Shown: positions 19,099-28,098 of the stretch, piece by piece | Layout of the letters: each line of letters starts with the position of its first letter | How positions within the stretch are numbered: position 1 is the first letter of the stretch | Source: Pseudomonas sp. Irchel s3f7 | GTDB lineage: Bacteria; Pseudomonadota; Gammaproteobacteria; Pseudomonadales; Pseudomonadaceae | Length of the DNA: 64,000 nt | Assembly: GCF_900187615.1 (NCBI RefSeq) | Contig: NZ_FYDO01000007.1 | Location: forward strand, 124,001-188,000 | Reading direction: 5' to 3' | Program-made: the position numbers and the translations under genes | Notes under the pieces: generated by a model | What the model was told of the DNA's origin: nothing | The model's database searches: none | The model's input: only the letters and a program-made list of their open reading frames with translations

Positions 19099-20526
19099 CT
19101 AAGGTTCGATGTGCTGTTCCGGACGTTTGACGCGCCGTCCGTCTTCCTTTGAGAGCTGCGAGAAGATCGTCGCGGCCAGCATGGCCATGATTCCGACGGT
19201 CACAAACGTCAGCTGGAACGCACCGAGCACCGTCTCGACGCCGCTGCTTCCAATCTCCGCCGTGAAACCACCGAGCAATGCACCCGCACACGCAACGCCG
19301 AGGCTCAGGGACAATTGCGCGACCACCGACAGCAGGCTGTTGCCGCTGCTGGCGCTGGCGTCGTCGAGATCGATCAGGGTCACGGTGTTCATCGCGGTGA
19401 ACTGCAAAGAGTTGATCGCGCCAAGGACCGCCAGCTGACACAACAGCAGCCAATATGGCGTCTGCTCGCTGACCAGGCCCATGCTCGCGAGCATGATCCC
19501 CAGCGCCAGGGTGTTACCGGTGAGCACGATGCGGTAACCCAAACGCTCGATCAGCGGGCGTGCCACCCACTTGGCAACCATCGCCGCCGCGGCGAGCGGC
19601 AACATGCTCATCCCGGCCTGGGACGGCGAATAACCCAATGCGACTTGCAGCAACAATGGCACCAGAAAAGGCAGGGCGCCACTGCCGAGGCGGGCGAACA
19701 GGTTACCGAGAATGCCCACGGCAAAGGTCCGGGTCTTGAACAGCGACGGTGCGAACAGCGGGTTTTCGATATGCCCGGCACGCAGCCAGTACGCGGCGAG
19801 GCACGCCATGCCACCGAACAGCAACAACATCACCCGCAAGTGCGGCAGGTGCAGTTCACCCAGGCCTTCCATGGCGATGGTGATCAGAATCATCGCTGCG
19901 CCGAACAGCACAAATCCCAAGCTATCGAAACGCGTGCGTTCAGCGCCGCGCAGGTCAGGGATGAATTTCCACACGGCGTAGCAGCCGACCAACCCCACCG
20001 GCAGGTTGATCAGGAAGATCCAGTGCCAGGTCAGGAATTGCACCATCCAGCCGCCCAGGGTCGGGCCGATCAACGGACCGAGCAGACCGGGAATAGTGAT
20101 GAAGCCCATGATCCGCACCAGTTCCGAGCGCGGGTACGCCCGCAGCACCACCAGCCGCCCGACCGGCAGCATCAAGGCACCGCCCAGGCCTTGAATCACT
20201 CGGGCGCCGATCAACTGAGTCAGTGTGGTCGACAGTGCGCAGAGCAACGAGCCGAGGCTGAACAGCAAGATCGCGCTGAAGAAGATTTTCTTGGTGCCGA
20301 AGCGATCGGCAATCCAGCCCGACGCGGGGATCAACAAGGCGACGGTGAGCATGTAGGCGATGATCACGCCTTGCATGCGCAACGGGTCTTCCGCCAGATC
20401 CTGGGCCATGGCCGGCAGGGCGGTATTGAGGATCGTCCCATCGAGGGACTGCATGAAGAAAGCAATGGCGACCACCCACGGTATCCAGCGGGCGGTCACG
20501 GCGTCGAGAGGCGGGCGGTTGGGCAT
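19099..20526 (-). CDS. mdtD: MdtD-like multidrug MFS transporter (DHA2 family)
   Basis: 475 residues, about 14 hydrophobic segments. The N-terminus IPWVVAIAFFMQSLDGTILNTALPAMAQ has the DHA2 motif C in TM1, and GWIADRFGTKK is the MFS loop 2-3 motif. The spacing and wording closely follow E. coli MdtD, including ALMLPVGRL and GPLIGPTLGGWMVQFLTWHWIFLINLPVG. Proton-driven drug exporter by family; the real substrate is unknown. Unlike E. coli, no mdtABC genes are nearby. Confidence 0.85.
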   Translation of the reverse strand: MPNRPPLDAVTARWIPWVVAIAFFMQSLDGTILNTALPAMAQDLAEDPLRMQGVIIAYMLTVALLIPASGWIADRFGTKKIFFSAILLFSLGSLLCALSTTLTQLIGARVIQGLGGALMLPVGRLVVLRAYPRSELVRIMGFITIPGLLGPLIGPTLGGWMVQFLTWHWIFLINLPVGLVGCYAVWKFIPDLRGAERTRFDSLGFVLFGAAMILITIAMEGLGELHLPHLRVMLLLFGGMACLAAYWLRAGHIENPLFAPSLFKTRTFAVGILGNLFARLGSGALPFLVPLLLQVALGYSPSQAGMSMLPLAAAAMVAKWVARPLIERLGYRIVLTGNTLALGIMLASMGLVSEQTPYWLLLCQLAVLGAINSLQFTAMNTVTLIDLDDASASSGNSLLSVVAQLSLSLGVACAGALLGGFTAEIGSSGVETVLGAFQLTFVTVGIMAMLAATIFSQLSKEDGRRVKRPEQHIEP

Positions 20527-20565
20527 GGGACCTCTTGTCAGGGAATATCAGCGTTTCACCGATAC

Positions 20566-20655
20566 TGTAGGAGCTGGCTTGCCGGCGATGAGGCGGTCAA
20601 ATTCAACATAGTTGTCGGCTGAAAGACCGCGATCGCTGGCAAGCCAGCTCCTACA
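20566..20655. repeat. REPIN between mdtD and the TldE-like gene
   Basis: Inverted pair of the common type, first unit TGTAGGAGCTGGCTTGCCGG, last unit GCCAGCTCCTACA. Confidence 0.9.
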
Positions 20656-20668
20656 GGGTATTGCGGTG

Positions 20669-22006
20669 TTACAGGGTCAAGGTCAATCGGCTGACAAGGG
20701 CCCCCGGCAACAACGCAGAAGCTGTCGCCCGCTGGCTGTACGTACTGGCCGATAACAGCAACTCGCGCTCCTCTGTCAGCGCTTCCAGTTGCGAACCCAG
20801 CAGGCTGAACGCACTGTCATCAAACCGCATGGTGCTCACCGGCGCCTGGATCTCGCCATTCTCGACCCAGAACGTCGCAAAGCGCGTCATGCCAGTCAGG
20901 CGTGCCGCCGGTTGATCCGAGAAGTTCAGGTACCACAGGTTGCTGATGTACAAGCCGGTGCCGAGTTGTTTGAGGATGTCCGCTTCAGGCAATGCCCCGG
21001 CCTGCATGTTCAACGCGCTCGGTGATTCGCCACCGTCGGCGCCATTGGCCGTGAGGCCATACTCAGCGGCACTGCGTGAACCGACCAGTTGCGCGCCTGC
21101 ATTGCCCTCGACTATCAACTGAAGATCGCTGCGCGGATAGCCTTCCTCGGAAAACGCCGGGCTTAAGGAACCACTGACTTTTTCATCCAGCGAGACCAGC
21201 GGGCTGAAGCGTTGATCGCCGCCGTAGAGCTTCTGCAGCGGGCTGCTTTTGCTGGCAATCGACTGCGCTGAAAAACCGCCCCAGCAGAGCATGCCCATGA
21301 TTTCTTCCAGCGCGGCCGGCGCGAGGTAGGCGCGGTACTGACCCGGTGCCAGGGTGCGCAATGGGCGACCCAGATATTCCAGTTGTTTACGTGCCTGCTG
21401 GAAGCGTTTGGCAAACCCTTCACTGCTCCAGTCGTGCCCGGCATAGCTCGCTTTTACTGCCTGGCCGTTTGCGTGGAACAGGCTGAAATCGAAATTGAAG
21501 CTGTTGGCCTGATGCCAACCGAACGCGCCTGAAGAACTGGCAAAACCACGACTGATGGGACCGGCCGCGTAAAAGCCGACCAGGTCCAGACCTTCGGCGG
21601 CCTGGGCAATCTCAGCGACCACCTGTTCTGTATCCGGCAGCGGATGCTCCTGCACATTCGTGCTCTGCCAGCCGTTATGGTTGAGCAGCAGGTACGGATC
21701 CTGAGGCAGCAGCGGCAGGGTTTCGCGCAGCTGTTGCACGCCTTCCAGCAGACGCTGAAGGTCAACTTCCGGGTCGCCCGCCAGCGTGATTTGCAGGTCG
21801 GCGTGGCGGCCATCGTTGATCAGTTTCAGGCCGATGTTCGCTTGCTGCACCTGTCCGGCCTGACGGACCTTGGCGTGGTTGAAGCGCACGAAGGCCGACG
21901 ACTCGGCGGCGTAGCTGAGGGTGAATTGTTCCGGCTCTTGCAGCGCTTCGCGTAACCCGGCGACCAAAGTCTTGAAAGACTCGGCCTGAGCTTTCGATGT
22001 ACTCAT
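20669..22006 (-). CDS. TldE/PmbA-family protein, paired with the next gene
   Basis: 445 residues of the TldD/PmbA superfamily, lacking the HExxxH metal site, as expected for the non-catalytic TldE partner. Family-typical segments are MGMLCWGGFSAQSI in the middle and GTGLYISNLWYLNFSD...TRFATFWVENGEI near the end. Its ATG overlaps the stop of the TldD-like gene by one base, so the two are translationally coupled. TldD/TldE heterodimers are proteases acting on unfolded or modified peptides. Length and divergent wording suggest this is an additional pair, not the core tldD/pmbA set. Confidence 0.82.
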   Translation of the reverse strand: MSTSKAQAESFKTLVAGLREALQEPEQFTLSYAAESSAFVRFNHAKVRQAGQVQQANIGLKLINDGRHADLQITLAGDPEVDLQRLLEGVQQLRETLPLLPQDPYLLLNHNGWQSTNVQEHPLPDTEQVVAEIAQAAEGLDLVGFYAAGPISRGFASSSGAFGWHQANSFNFDFSLFHANGQAVKASYAGHDWSSEGFAKRFQQARKQLEYLGRPLRTLAPGQYRAYLAPAALEEIMGMLCWGGFSAQSIASKSSPLQKLYGGDQRFSPLVSLDEKVSGSLSPAFSEEGYPRSDLQLIVEGNAGAQLVGSRSAAEYGLTANGADGGESPSALNMQAGALPEADILKQLGTGLYISNLWYLNFSDQPAARLTGMTRFATFWVENGEIQAPVSTMRFDDSAFSLLGSQLEALTEERELLLSASTYSQRATASALLPGALVSRLTLTL

Positions 22007-23448
22007 CAGGCATCTCCCCCAAACACATCAACGTTGCTGAACACGCATGCCGGCGAGGCATGGCCGACGCGAATCACCTGATTCGGTTCGCCCTTGCCGC
22101 AGTTCGGGGTGCCGAGCACCTTGAAGGTGTTGGCATCGCCGACGGCGCTGAGGCTCTTCCAGAACTGCGCGGAAATCGCCCGGTAATTCGGATTTTTCAC
22201 CACGCCTTTGAGCTCGCCATTCTCGATCAACTGGCCCCATTCACAGCCGAACTGGAATTTGTTGCGCGCATCATCGATGGACCACGAGCGGTTGGTGCTC
22301 ATCAGAATGCCGTGTTCGATGTTGCCGATCAGTTGTTCCAGCGGCTGATCGCCGGGCTCGATATTGAGGTTGGCCATGCGGTCGATCGGCGGACGGTTCC
22401 AGCCGCAGGCGCGGCTGTTGGCGACGCCATCCATGCCGGCGCGGAACTGCGACAGCGCGCCGCCCAACGGGCGCAGCAACAGGCCTTCGCGGATCAGGAA
22501 TTGTTTGCTCGCAGCGGTGCCGTCGTCGTCATGGCCGTAACTGGCGAGCTGTTCGGGGATGTCCGGGTCGAAGGTCACGTTGAGCAGTTTGGAACCGTAT
22601 TGCAGGCTGCCGAAATCCTCGGCTTTGACGAAGCTGGTGCCGGCGTAATTGCGCTCGTCGCCGAGGATGCGGTCCAGTTCCAGCGGATGGCCGATGGACT
22701 CGTGGATCTGCAACATCATCTGATCGGGCATCAACAGCAGGTCGCGCGGACCTTGCGGGGTGTTGGGTGCGAGCAGCAATTGCAGTGCCTGATCGGCGAC
22801 TTGCGCGCCGGCACCGATCAGGCCGCAACGGCTGATGACATCGGCGCCGCCTTGCTGGCCGAAGTTCTCGCGGCCGAGGCTGCGAGTCTGGCTGTCGTTG
22901 CCGTCGTAGGCTGTGACGTCCAGGCCTGGGTAGACAAATCGTTGTGCCTGGCGCAGCTCGGCACCGGCGCTGTTCAAGTAGATCTGCTCGACGTGGGTGA
23001 TGCCGACGCTGACCTGCCAGTTCACCAGGCGCTCGTCCTTGGGCACGGCGGCGGACTCGGCGCCGAGCAGTTGGTAGCAATCGCTCAGGGACGGAAAGGG
23101 CTGGTCGAGGTTCGGCGAGAAGTAGTCGGCGCGATCACTCGAAACAGCCTGGTCGCGCAGGTCCAGCAGGGCGTGGGGCTTGAGTCGGCGAGCTTGTTGT
23201 TCGGCTCGGCCCAGTGCCGCTTGCAGGCCTTGTTGTGACAGATCGTTGGTCGCGGCATAGGCTTCGACCCCATTGACCCGCACCGTCAGCATCGCCCCTT
23301 CGTCACGGCTCAGGCTCGGCGGTTCGGCGACGTTCTTGCGCACCGACAGGTACTGGCCGGATTCGCGCACATAACGCAGGGAAAAGAACTCGGCCCCCGT
23401 GCGCAATGCAGCAAAACGCTGCTTGAGCTGGGGATGGAAATCGAACAT
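22006..23448 (-). CDS. TldD-family metalloprotease subunit
   Basis: 480 residues. The metal-binding motif HESIGH (HExxxH) lies in MLQIHESIGHPLELDRILGDE, and the C-terminal part has GWNRPPIDRMANLNIEPGD and ILMSTNRSWSIDDARNKFQFGCEWG, as in TldD. It would form a heterodimer with the coupled TldE-like protein downstream; in this family TldD carries the zinc site and TldE shapes the chamber. The start ATG has AGGAGG-like sequence upstream (GAGGTTCCC). No precursor-peptide gene is evident next to it. Confidence 0.85.
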   Translation of the reverse strand: MFDFHPQLKQRFAALRTGAEFFSLRYVRESGQYLSVRKNVAEPPSLSRDEGAMLTVRVNGVEAYAATNDLSQQGLQAALGRAEQQARRLKPHALLDLRDQAVSSDRADYFSPNLDQPFPSLSDCYQLLGAESAAVPKDERLVNWQVSVGITHVEQIYLNSAGAELRQAQRFVYPGLDVTAYDGNDSQTRSLGRENFGQQGGADVISRCGLIGAGAQVADQALQLLLAPNTPQGPRDLLLMPDQMMLQIHESIGHPLELDRILGDERNYAGTSFVKAEDFGSLQYGSKLLNVTFDPDIPEQLASYGHDDDGTAASKQFLIREGLLLRPLGGALSQFRAGMDGVANSRACGWNRPPIDRMANLNIEPGDQPLEQLIGNIEHGILMSTNRSWSIDDARNKFQFGCEWGQLIENGELKGVVKNPNYRAISAQFWKSLSAVGDANTFKVLGTPNCGKGEPNQVIRVGHASPACVFSNVDVFGGDA

Positions 23449-23614
23449 TCGGGAACCTCCTTGGTATGGAGTGGCGGCGAAGCGGTGTAGCGAGGGGAGA
23501 GGTGAAACGATTGTGTGGCGCTAGATTAGGCCTGTGCGGGGGGAGGAGCAAGTTTGGAATGGGGTCGGGGTGGGTTGCTGAGTCTGGCGGCAAGATGTGT
23601 GCTGAATGGCTGGC

Positions 23615-23707
23615 CTCATCGCTGGCAAGCCAGCTCCCACAGTGACCAAGTTGGACGCAAATTTTGCGGCCGACATAAAACCTGTGGGAGCTGGCCTGCC
23701 AGCGATT
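23615..23707. repeat. Two REP units between the TldD-like gene and betA
   Basis: TCGCTGGCAAGCCAGCTCCC followed about 40 bases on by GTGGGAGCTGGCCTGCCAGC, so the two units face outward. The rest of the 280-base gap shows nothing else I can name. Confidence 0.8.
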
Positions 23708-23729
23708 GGCCGTGACGCGGTATAGCGCC

Positions 23730-25430
23730 TTACGCGATCTGGGTCACTTCACGCATCGGCTTGCCCTTCACCGGCGCTTCACCCGCCACGTAGTAAGTGG
23801 CGGTGCTGCGCGGCAACGGTTTGCGGCCACGGATCTTGTCGGCGATTTTCTCGGCCATCATGATCGTTGGGGCATTGAGGTTGCCGGTGGTGATGATCGG
23901 CATGATCGAGGCATCGACCACGCGCAGGCCTTGCATGCCGTGCACGCGACCTTCGCCATCGACCACGGCCATGTCGTCGGTGCCCATCTTGCACGAGCAG
24001 GACGGATGGAACGCGGTTTCGGCGTGCTCGCGGATGAACTTGTCCAGTTGCTCGTCGGTTTGCACTTCGATGCCCGGGCTGATCTCGCGACCGCGGAAGG
24101 CATCCAGTGCCGGCTGCTGCATGATTTCACGGGTCAGGCGGATGCCGTCGCGGAATTCCTGCCAGTCCTGCTCGGTAGCCATGTAGTTGAACAGGATGCT
24201 CGGGTGCTGGCGCGGGTCCTTGGACTTGGCCTGGATGCGCCCGCGGCTTGGCGAACGCATGGAACCCATGTGCGCCTGGAAGCCGTGCTCTTTCACACCG
24301 TTGCTGCCGTTGTAGTTAATCGCGACCGGCAGGAAGTGGTACTGGATGTTCGGCCATTCGAATTCTTTGCGGGTACGGATGAAACCGCCGGCTTCGAACT
24401 GGTTGCTGGCGCCGATGCCGGTGCCGTTGAACAGCCACTCGGCACCGATGGCCGGCTGGTTGTACCAGAGCAGCGACGGGTACAGCGAAACCGGTTGGGT
24501 GCACGCGTATTGCAGGTACAACTCAAGGTGATCCTGCAGGTTTTCACCGACGCCGGGCAGGTCGTGGACCACCGGAATGTCGAGCTTGTTCAGCAGTTCG
24601 GCCGGGCCGACGCCGGAGCGTTGCAGGATCTGCGGCGAAGCGATGGCGCCGGAGCACAGCAGCACTTCCTTGCGCGCTTTGACTTCAACGCGCTCTTCAG
24701 CGTCGCCGACCAGGTAACGCACGCCGACCGCACGCTTGCCGTCGAACAGGATCTTGTCGGTCAGGGCGTGGGTGACGATGGTCAGGGTCGAACGTTTCTT
24801 GGCGACGTCCAGGTAACCACGGGCGGTGGAAGCACGACGACCTTTCGGTGTCACGGTGCGGTCCATCGGGCCGAAGCCTTCCTGCTGGTAGCCGTTCAAG
24901 TCTTCGGTGCGCGGGTAACCGGCCTGCACGCCGGCTTCAACCATGGCGTGGAACAGTGGGTTGTTGCCGGCCTTCGGCGTGGTCACGCTGACCGGGCCGT
25001 CACCACCGTGGTAGTCGTTCGGGCCGATATCGCGGGTTTCTGCCTTGCGGAAATACGGCAGGCAATCGAGGTAGGTCCAGTCTTCCAGGCCTGGCAGTTT
25101 CGCCCAGCCGTCGTAGTCCATCGCGTTGCCGCGGATGTAGCACATGCCGTTGATCAGCGAAGAACCACCCAGGCCCTTGCCGCGACCACATTCCATGCGA
25201 CGACCGTCCATGTGTGGCTCGGCATCGGTTTCGTAGGCCCAGTTGTAGCGGCGGCCTTGCAGCGGGAACGCCAGTGCCGCAGGCATTTGCGTGCGGAAGT
25301 CGAAACGGTAGTCCGGGCCGCCCGCTTCGAGCAGCAGGACGGTGACGCCTGCGTCTTCAGTCAGACGGGTCGCCAGGGTGTTACCGGCCGAGCCGGCACC
25401 GATGATGATGTAATCGAATACTTGGGACAT
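23730..25430 (-). CDS. betA: Choline dehydrogenase
   Basis: Membrane-associated FAD enzyme oxidising choline to betaine aldehyde (and on to betaine). 566 residues, normal for BetA. The N-terminal FAD motif is [19 protein letters not shown] signatures follow: [15 protein letters not shown] and the second signature around [19 protein letters not shown]. The start [10 protein letters not shown] is preceded by AGAGGG at good spacing; a GTG nine bases upstream is too close to that site. It follows betB on the minus strand, forming betIBA. Confidence 0.97.
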   Translation of the reverse strand: MSQVFDYIIIGAGSAGNTLATRLTEDAGVTVLLLEAGGPDYRFDFRTQMPAALAFPLQGRRYNWAYETDAEPHMDGRRMECGRGKGLGGSSLINGMCYIRGNAMDYDGWAKLPGLEDWTYLDCLPYFRKAETRDIGPNDYHGGDGPVSVTTPKAGNNPLFHAMVEAGVQAGYPRTEDLNGYQQEGFGPMDRTVTPKGRRASTARGYLDVAKKRSTLTIVTHALTDKILFDGKRAVGVRYLVGDAEERVEVKARKEVLLCSGAIASPQILQRSGVGPAELLNKLDIPVVHDLPGVGENLQDHLELYLQYACTQPVSLYPSLLWYNQPAIGAEWLFNGTGIGASNQFEAGGFIRTRKEFEWPNIQYHFLPVAINYNGSNGVKEHGFQAHMGSMRSPSRGRIQAKSKDPRQHPSILFNYMATEQDWQEFRDGIRLTREIMQQPALDAFRGREISPGIEVQTDEQLDKFIREHAETAFHPSCSCKMGTDDMAVVDGEGRVHGMQGLRVVDASIMPIITTGNLNAPTIMMAEKIADKIRGRKPLPRSTATYYVAGEAPVKGKPMREVTQIA

Positions 25431-25482
25431 TGAGTGCACCCTCTTTGAAGTTGGTCAGGTCTTGGCGAGTGCTGCGCACTCG

Positions 25483-25571
25483 ATCGCCAGCAAGCCGGCT
25501 CCTACAGAAGTGCGGGGCGCCGTGACTGTTGTGCACGACGCCAACCCTGTAGGAGCCGGCTTGCTGGCGAT
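25483..25571. repeat. REP pair between betB and betA
   Basis: TCGCCAGCAAGCCGGCTCCT and, about 40 bases later, TGTAGGAGCCGGCTTGCTGG. The units face outward, the opposite arrangement to most REPINs here. It lies inside the bet operon. Confidence 0.88.
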
Positions 25572-25601
25572 AGCGGGCTCCCGGGAGAAGCAGAGGCTGC
25601 C

Positions 25602-27074
25602 TTAGAACACCGAGACGTAATCGCCCAGCTCAACCTGTACCGATTTGATGCGGGTGAAGTTGTTCAGCGAGCTGATCCCGTTCTCACGGCCCACACCCGA
25701 CTGCTTGTAGCCGCCCACCGGCATCTTCGCGTCGGACTCGCCCCAGGCGTTGATCCAGCAGATACCGGCTTCCAGTTGATGAATCACGCGGTGGGCGCGG
25801 TTCAGGTCCTTGGTGACGATACCGGCGGCCAGGCCGAAGTCGGTGTCGTTGGCGCGACGGATCACTTCTTCTTCAGTTTCGTAGGTGAGGATCGCCATCA
25901 CCGGGCCGAAGATTTCTTCGCGAACGATGGTCATGTCGTCGGTACAGTCGGTGAACACGGTAGGTGCCACGAACGCGCCTTTGGCGAATTCACCGTCGGT
26001 CAGACGCTCGCCGCCGCACAGAACACGGGCGCCTTCTTCCTTACCTTTGGCGATGTAACCCAACACGCTTTCCATGTGGGCGAAGCTGACCAGCGGGCCG
26101 AAGTTGGTGTTTTCGTCTTCCGGGTTGCCGACGCGGATGCGCGCAACACGCTCAACGATCTTGGCTTCGAACGCAGCTTTCAGGTGAGCCGGTACGAACA
26201 CGCGAGTGCCGTTGGTGCAGACCTGACCGGAGCTGTAGAAGTTGGCCATCATCGCGGTATCGGCGGCGCGGTCGAGATCGGCGTCGTCGCAGATGATCAG
26301 CGGCGATTTGCCGCCCAGTTCCATGGTCACGTCTTTGAGCGACGAGGCCGAAGCGCTGGCCATGACTTTCTTGCCGGTGTCGGTGCCGCCGGTGAAGGAA
26401 ATTTTTTCGATGCGCGGGTGCTCGGTCAGCCAGGTGCCGACTTCACGGCCGCTGCCGGTCAGGACGTTGAACACGCCGTCCGGCAGGCCGGCTTCGGTGT
26501 AGATCTCGGCCAGTTTCAGAGTGGTCAGCGAGGTGACTTCGCTTGGCTTGAAGATCATCGCGTTACCGGCCGCCAGGGCAGGGGCGGATTTCCACAGCGC
26601 GATCTGGATCGGGTAGTTCCACGCGCCGATACCGGCCACGACGCCCAGCGGCTCGCGACGGGTGTAGACGAACGAGGTGGTGCGCAGCGGGATCTGCTCG
26701 CCTTCGATGGCCGGAACCAGGCCTGCGTAGTATTCCAGCACGTCAGCGCCGGTGACGATGTCGACATACTTGGTTTCGGAGAACGACTTGCCGGTGTCCA
26801 GGGTTTCCAGGGCGGCCAGTTCATCGTTGCGCTCGCGCAGGATGTCGACGGCACGACGCAGGATGCGCGAACGCTCCATGGCGGTCATGGCGGCCCAGAT
26901 CTTCTGGCCCTTTTCGGCGCTGACGACGGCGCGTTCGACGTCATCGAAGGTCGCACGTTGCACTTTTGCGAGGACTTCTCCGTTAGCCGGGTTGATGGCT
27001 TCGAAAGTGGCGTCGCTGCTGGCGTCGCTGTACGCGCCATCGATGTAGAGTTTTTGCAGTTCGAAACGGGCCAT
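25602..27074 (-). CDS. betB: Betaine aldehyde dehydrogenase
   Basis: Oxidises betaine aldehyde to glycine betaine with NAD(P)+. 490 residues, the standard length. Catalytic glutamate in [10 protein letters not shown] and catalytic cysteine in [12 protein letters not shown]; the nucleotide-binding [12 protein letters not shown] is also present. The start [13 protein letters not shown] has GCGAGGA at proper distance, while the 13-residue in-frame extension upstream lacks family support. Second gene of betIBA. Confidence 0.97.
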   Translation of the reverse strand: MARFELQKLYIDGAYSDASSDATFEAINPANGEVLAKVQRATFDDVERAVVSAEKGQKIWAAMTAMERSRILRRAVDILRERNDELAALETLDTGKSFSETKYVDIVTGADVLEYYAGLVPAIEGEQIPLRTTSFVYTRREPLGVVAGIGAWNYPIQIALWKSAPALAAGNAMIFKPSEVTSLTTLKLAEIYTEAGLPDGVFNVLTGSGREVGTWLTEHPRIEKISFTGGTDTGKKVMASASASSLKDVTMELGGKSPLIICDDADLDRAADTAMMANFYSSGQVCTNGTRVFVPAHLKAAFEAKIVERVARIRVGNPEDENTNFGPLVSFAHMESVLGYIAKGKEEGARVLCGGERLTDGEFAKGAFVAPTVFTDCTDDMTIVREEIFGPVMAILTYETEEEVIRRANDTDFGLAAGIVTKDLNRAHRVIHQLEAGICWINAWGESDAKMPVGGYKQSGVGRENGISSLNNFTRIKSVQVELGDYVSVF

Positions 27075-27180
27075 AAAGTCCTCGCAAGAGCATAAGTGGT
27101 TGGCGTTAACCACCGGGCGCGCCGTGAAGCCTGGGTGCGCTGATCAGTGGCGGTTCAGGGGTTGAGCGTTTATGTGTGCT

Positions 27181-27774
27181 CTAACTCACCCGCTTGGCCA
27201 ATTGGATATCCATGTATTCGTAAGCGATCTGTTGCGCCTGCTCGGTGTCGAAAGCGTCTCCCGACAGCGCGCCGCGCAACCACAAACCGTCAATCAACGC
27301 TGCCAGGCCTCGGGCGGCACTGCGCGCATCATTGAGCGGCAGTACACGGCGGAACTGGCAGCACAGGTTGGAATACAGACGGTGATCGTTGATCCGCTGC
27401 AACCTGTGCAAAGACGGCTGGTGCATGCTGGTGGCCCAAAAGGCCAGCCAGGTTTTCATTGCCGGGCCGTTGACCTGGCTGGCGTCGAAGTTGCCTTCGA
27501 TGATCACCTGCAGATGCGCCCGCGGGCTGTCATCTGTCAGCGCCTGTCGGCGCGCGGTGACGTTCTCGCTCAGGACAGTCATCAGGTACCCCATGGTGGC
27601 GGCGATCAGGCCATTCTTGTCCTGAAAGTAGTGACTGATGATGCCATTCGAGACACCGGCCAAACGGGCGATCAGCGCAATGCTGGCGTCCCCCATTCCG
27701 ACCTGGTCGACCGCCAGCAACGTGGCTTCGATCAATTGTTGGCGACGGATGGGTTGCATACCGACCTTGGGCAT
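27181..27774 (-). CDS. betI: TetR-family repressor BetI
   Basis: 197 residues. The TetR helix-turn-helix ([26 protein letters not shown], about 30-55) and the start [19 protein letters not shown] are characteristic of BetI, the choline-responsive repressor of the bet genes. AAGGAG lies nine bases before the chosen ATG; an upstream in-frame ATG overlaps that site. First gene of betIBA, divergent from betT, with a 20-bp palindrome between the two transcription units. Confidence 0.95.
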   Translation of the reverse strand: MPKVGMQPIRRQQLIEATLLAVDQVGMGDASIALIARLAGVSNGIISHYFQDKNGLIAATMGYLMTVLSENVTARRQALTDDSPRAHLQVIIEGNFDASQVNGPAMKTWLAFWATSMHQPSLHRLQRINDHRLYSNLCCQFRRVLPLNDARSAARGLAALIDGLWLRGALSGDAFDTEQAQQIAYEYMDIQLAKRVS

Positions 27775-27844
27775 CTTGCACATCTCCTTAGGCCTTCCGG
27801 CAGACGTGGAACGTCTATCGGCTTGTGGGCCAGTCTATTTTGTT

Positions 27845-27864
27845 TTGATTGAACGTTCAATCAA
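27845..27864. promoter_or_regulatory. BetI operator between betI and betT
   Basis: A perfect 20-bp palindrome, TTGATTGAAC plus its complement. The ATTGAACGTTCAAT core resembles the E. coli BetI operator. It sits 71 bases before betI and 234 before betT, placed to control betIBA and possibly betT. Confidence 0.85.
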
Positions 27865-28098
27865 CAAAGAATAAGATCTGCGACAAATCGTCGCTGCCTA
27901 CAGATTTTTTCCTACAGGTAGCGGCGGAAAAATCGACTTCCGAAACTGCTCGAAACCTATGCGCTGCGGCGCTTCAGGGCTTCGGGCTTTTTTCGGGCTG
28001 TCTTTATATCACCCGTCGGTCGGCTGCCCACTAACCGATTAGTCGGGTAACACGTTTGTCTTGCGTTCTTCTCTCGCACTGCCTGGAGCATCTGTGCC

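Noticed and set aside
23706..25433. 575-residue open frame antisense to betA
   Set aside because: Mirror of betA third-position GC; no recognisable domain or ribosome site.
27880..28060. Riboswitch-like folds in the betT leader
   Set aside because: Several short inverted repeats exist, but none forms a convincing conserved architecture by eye.
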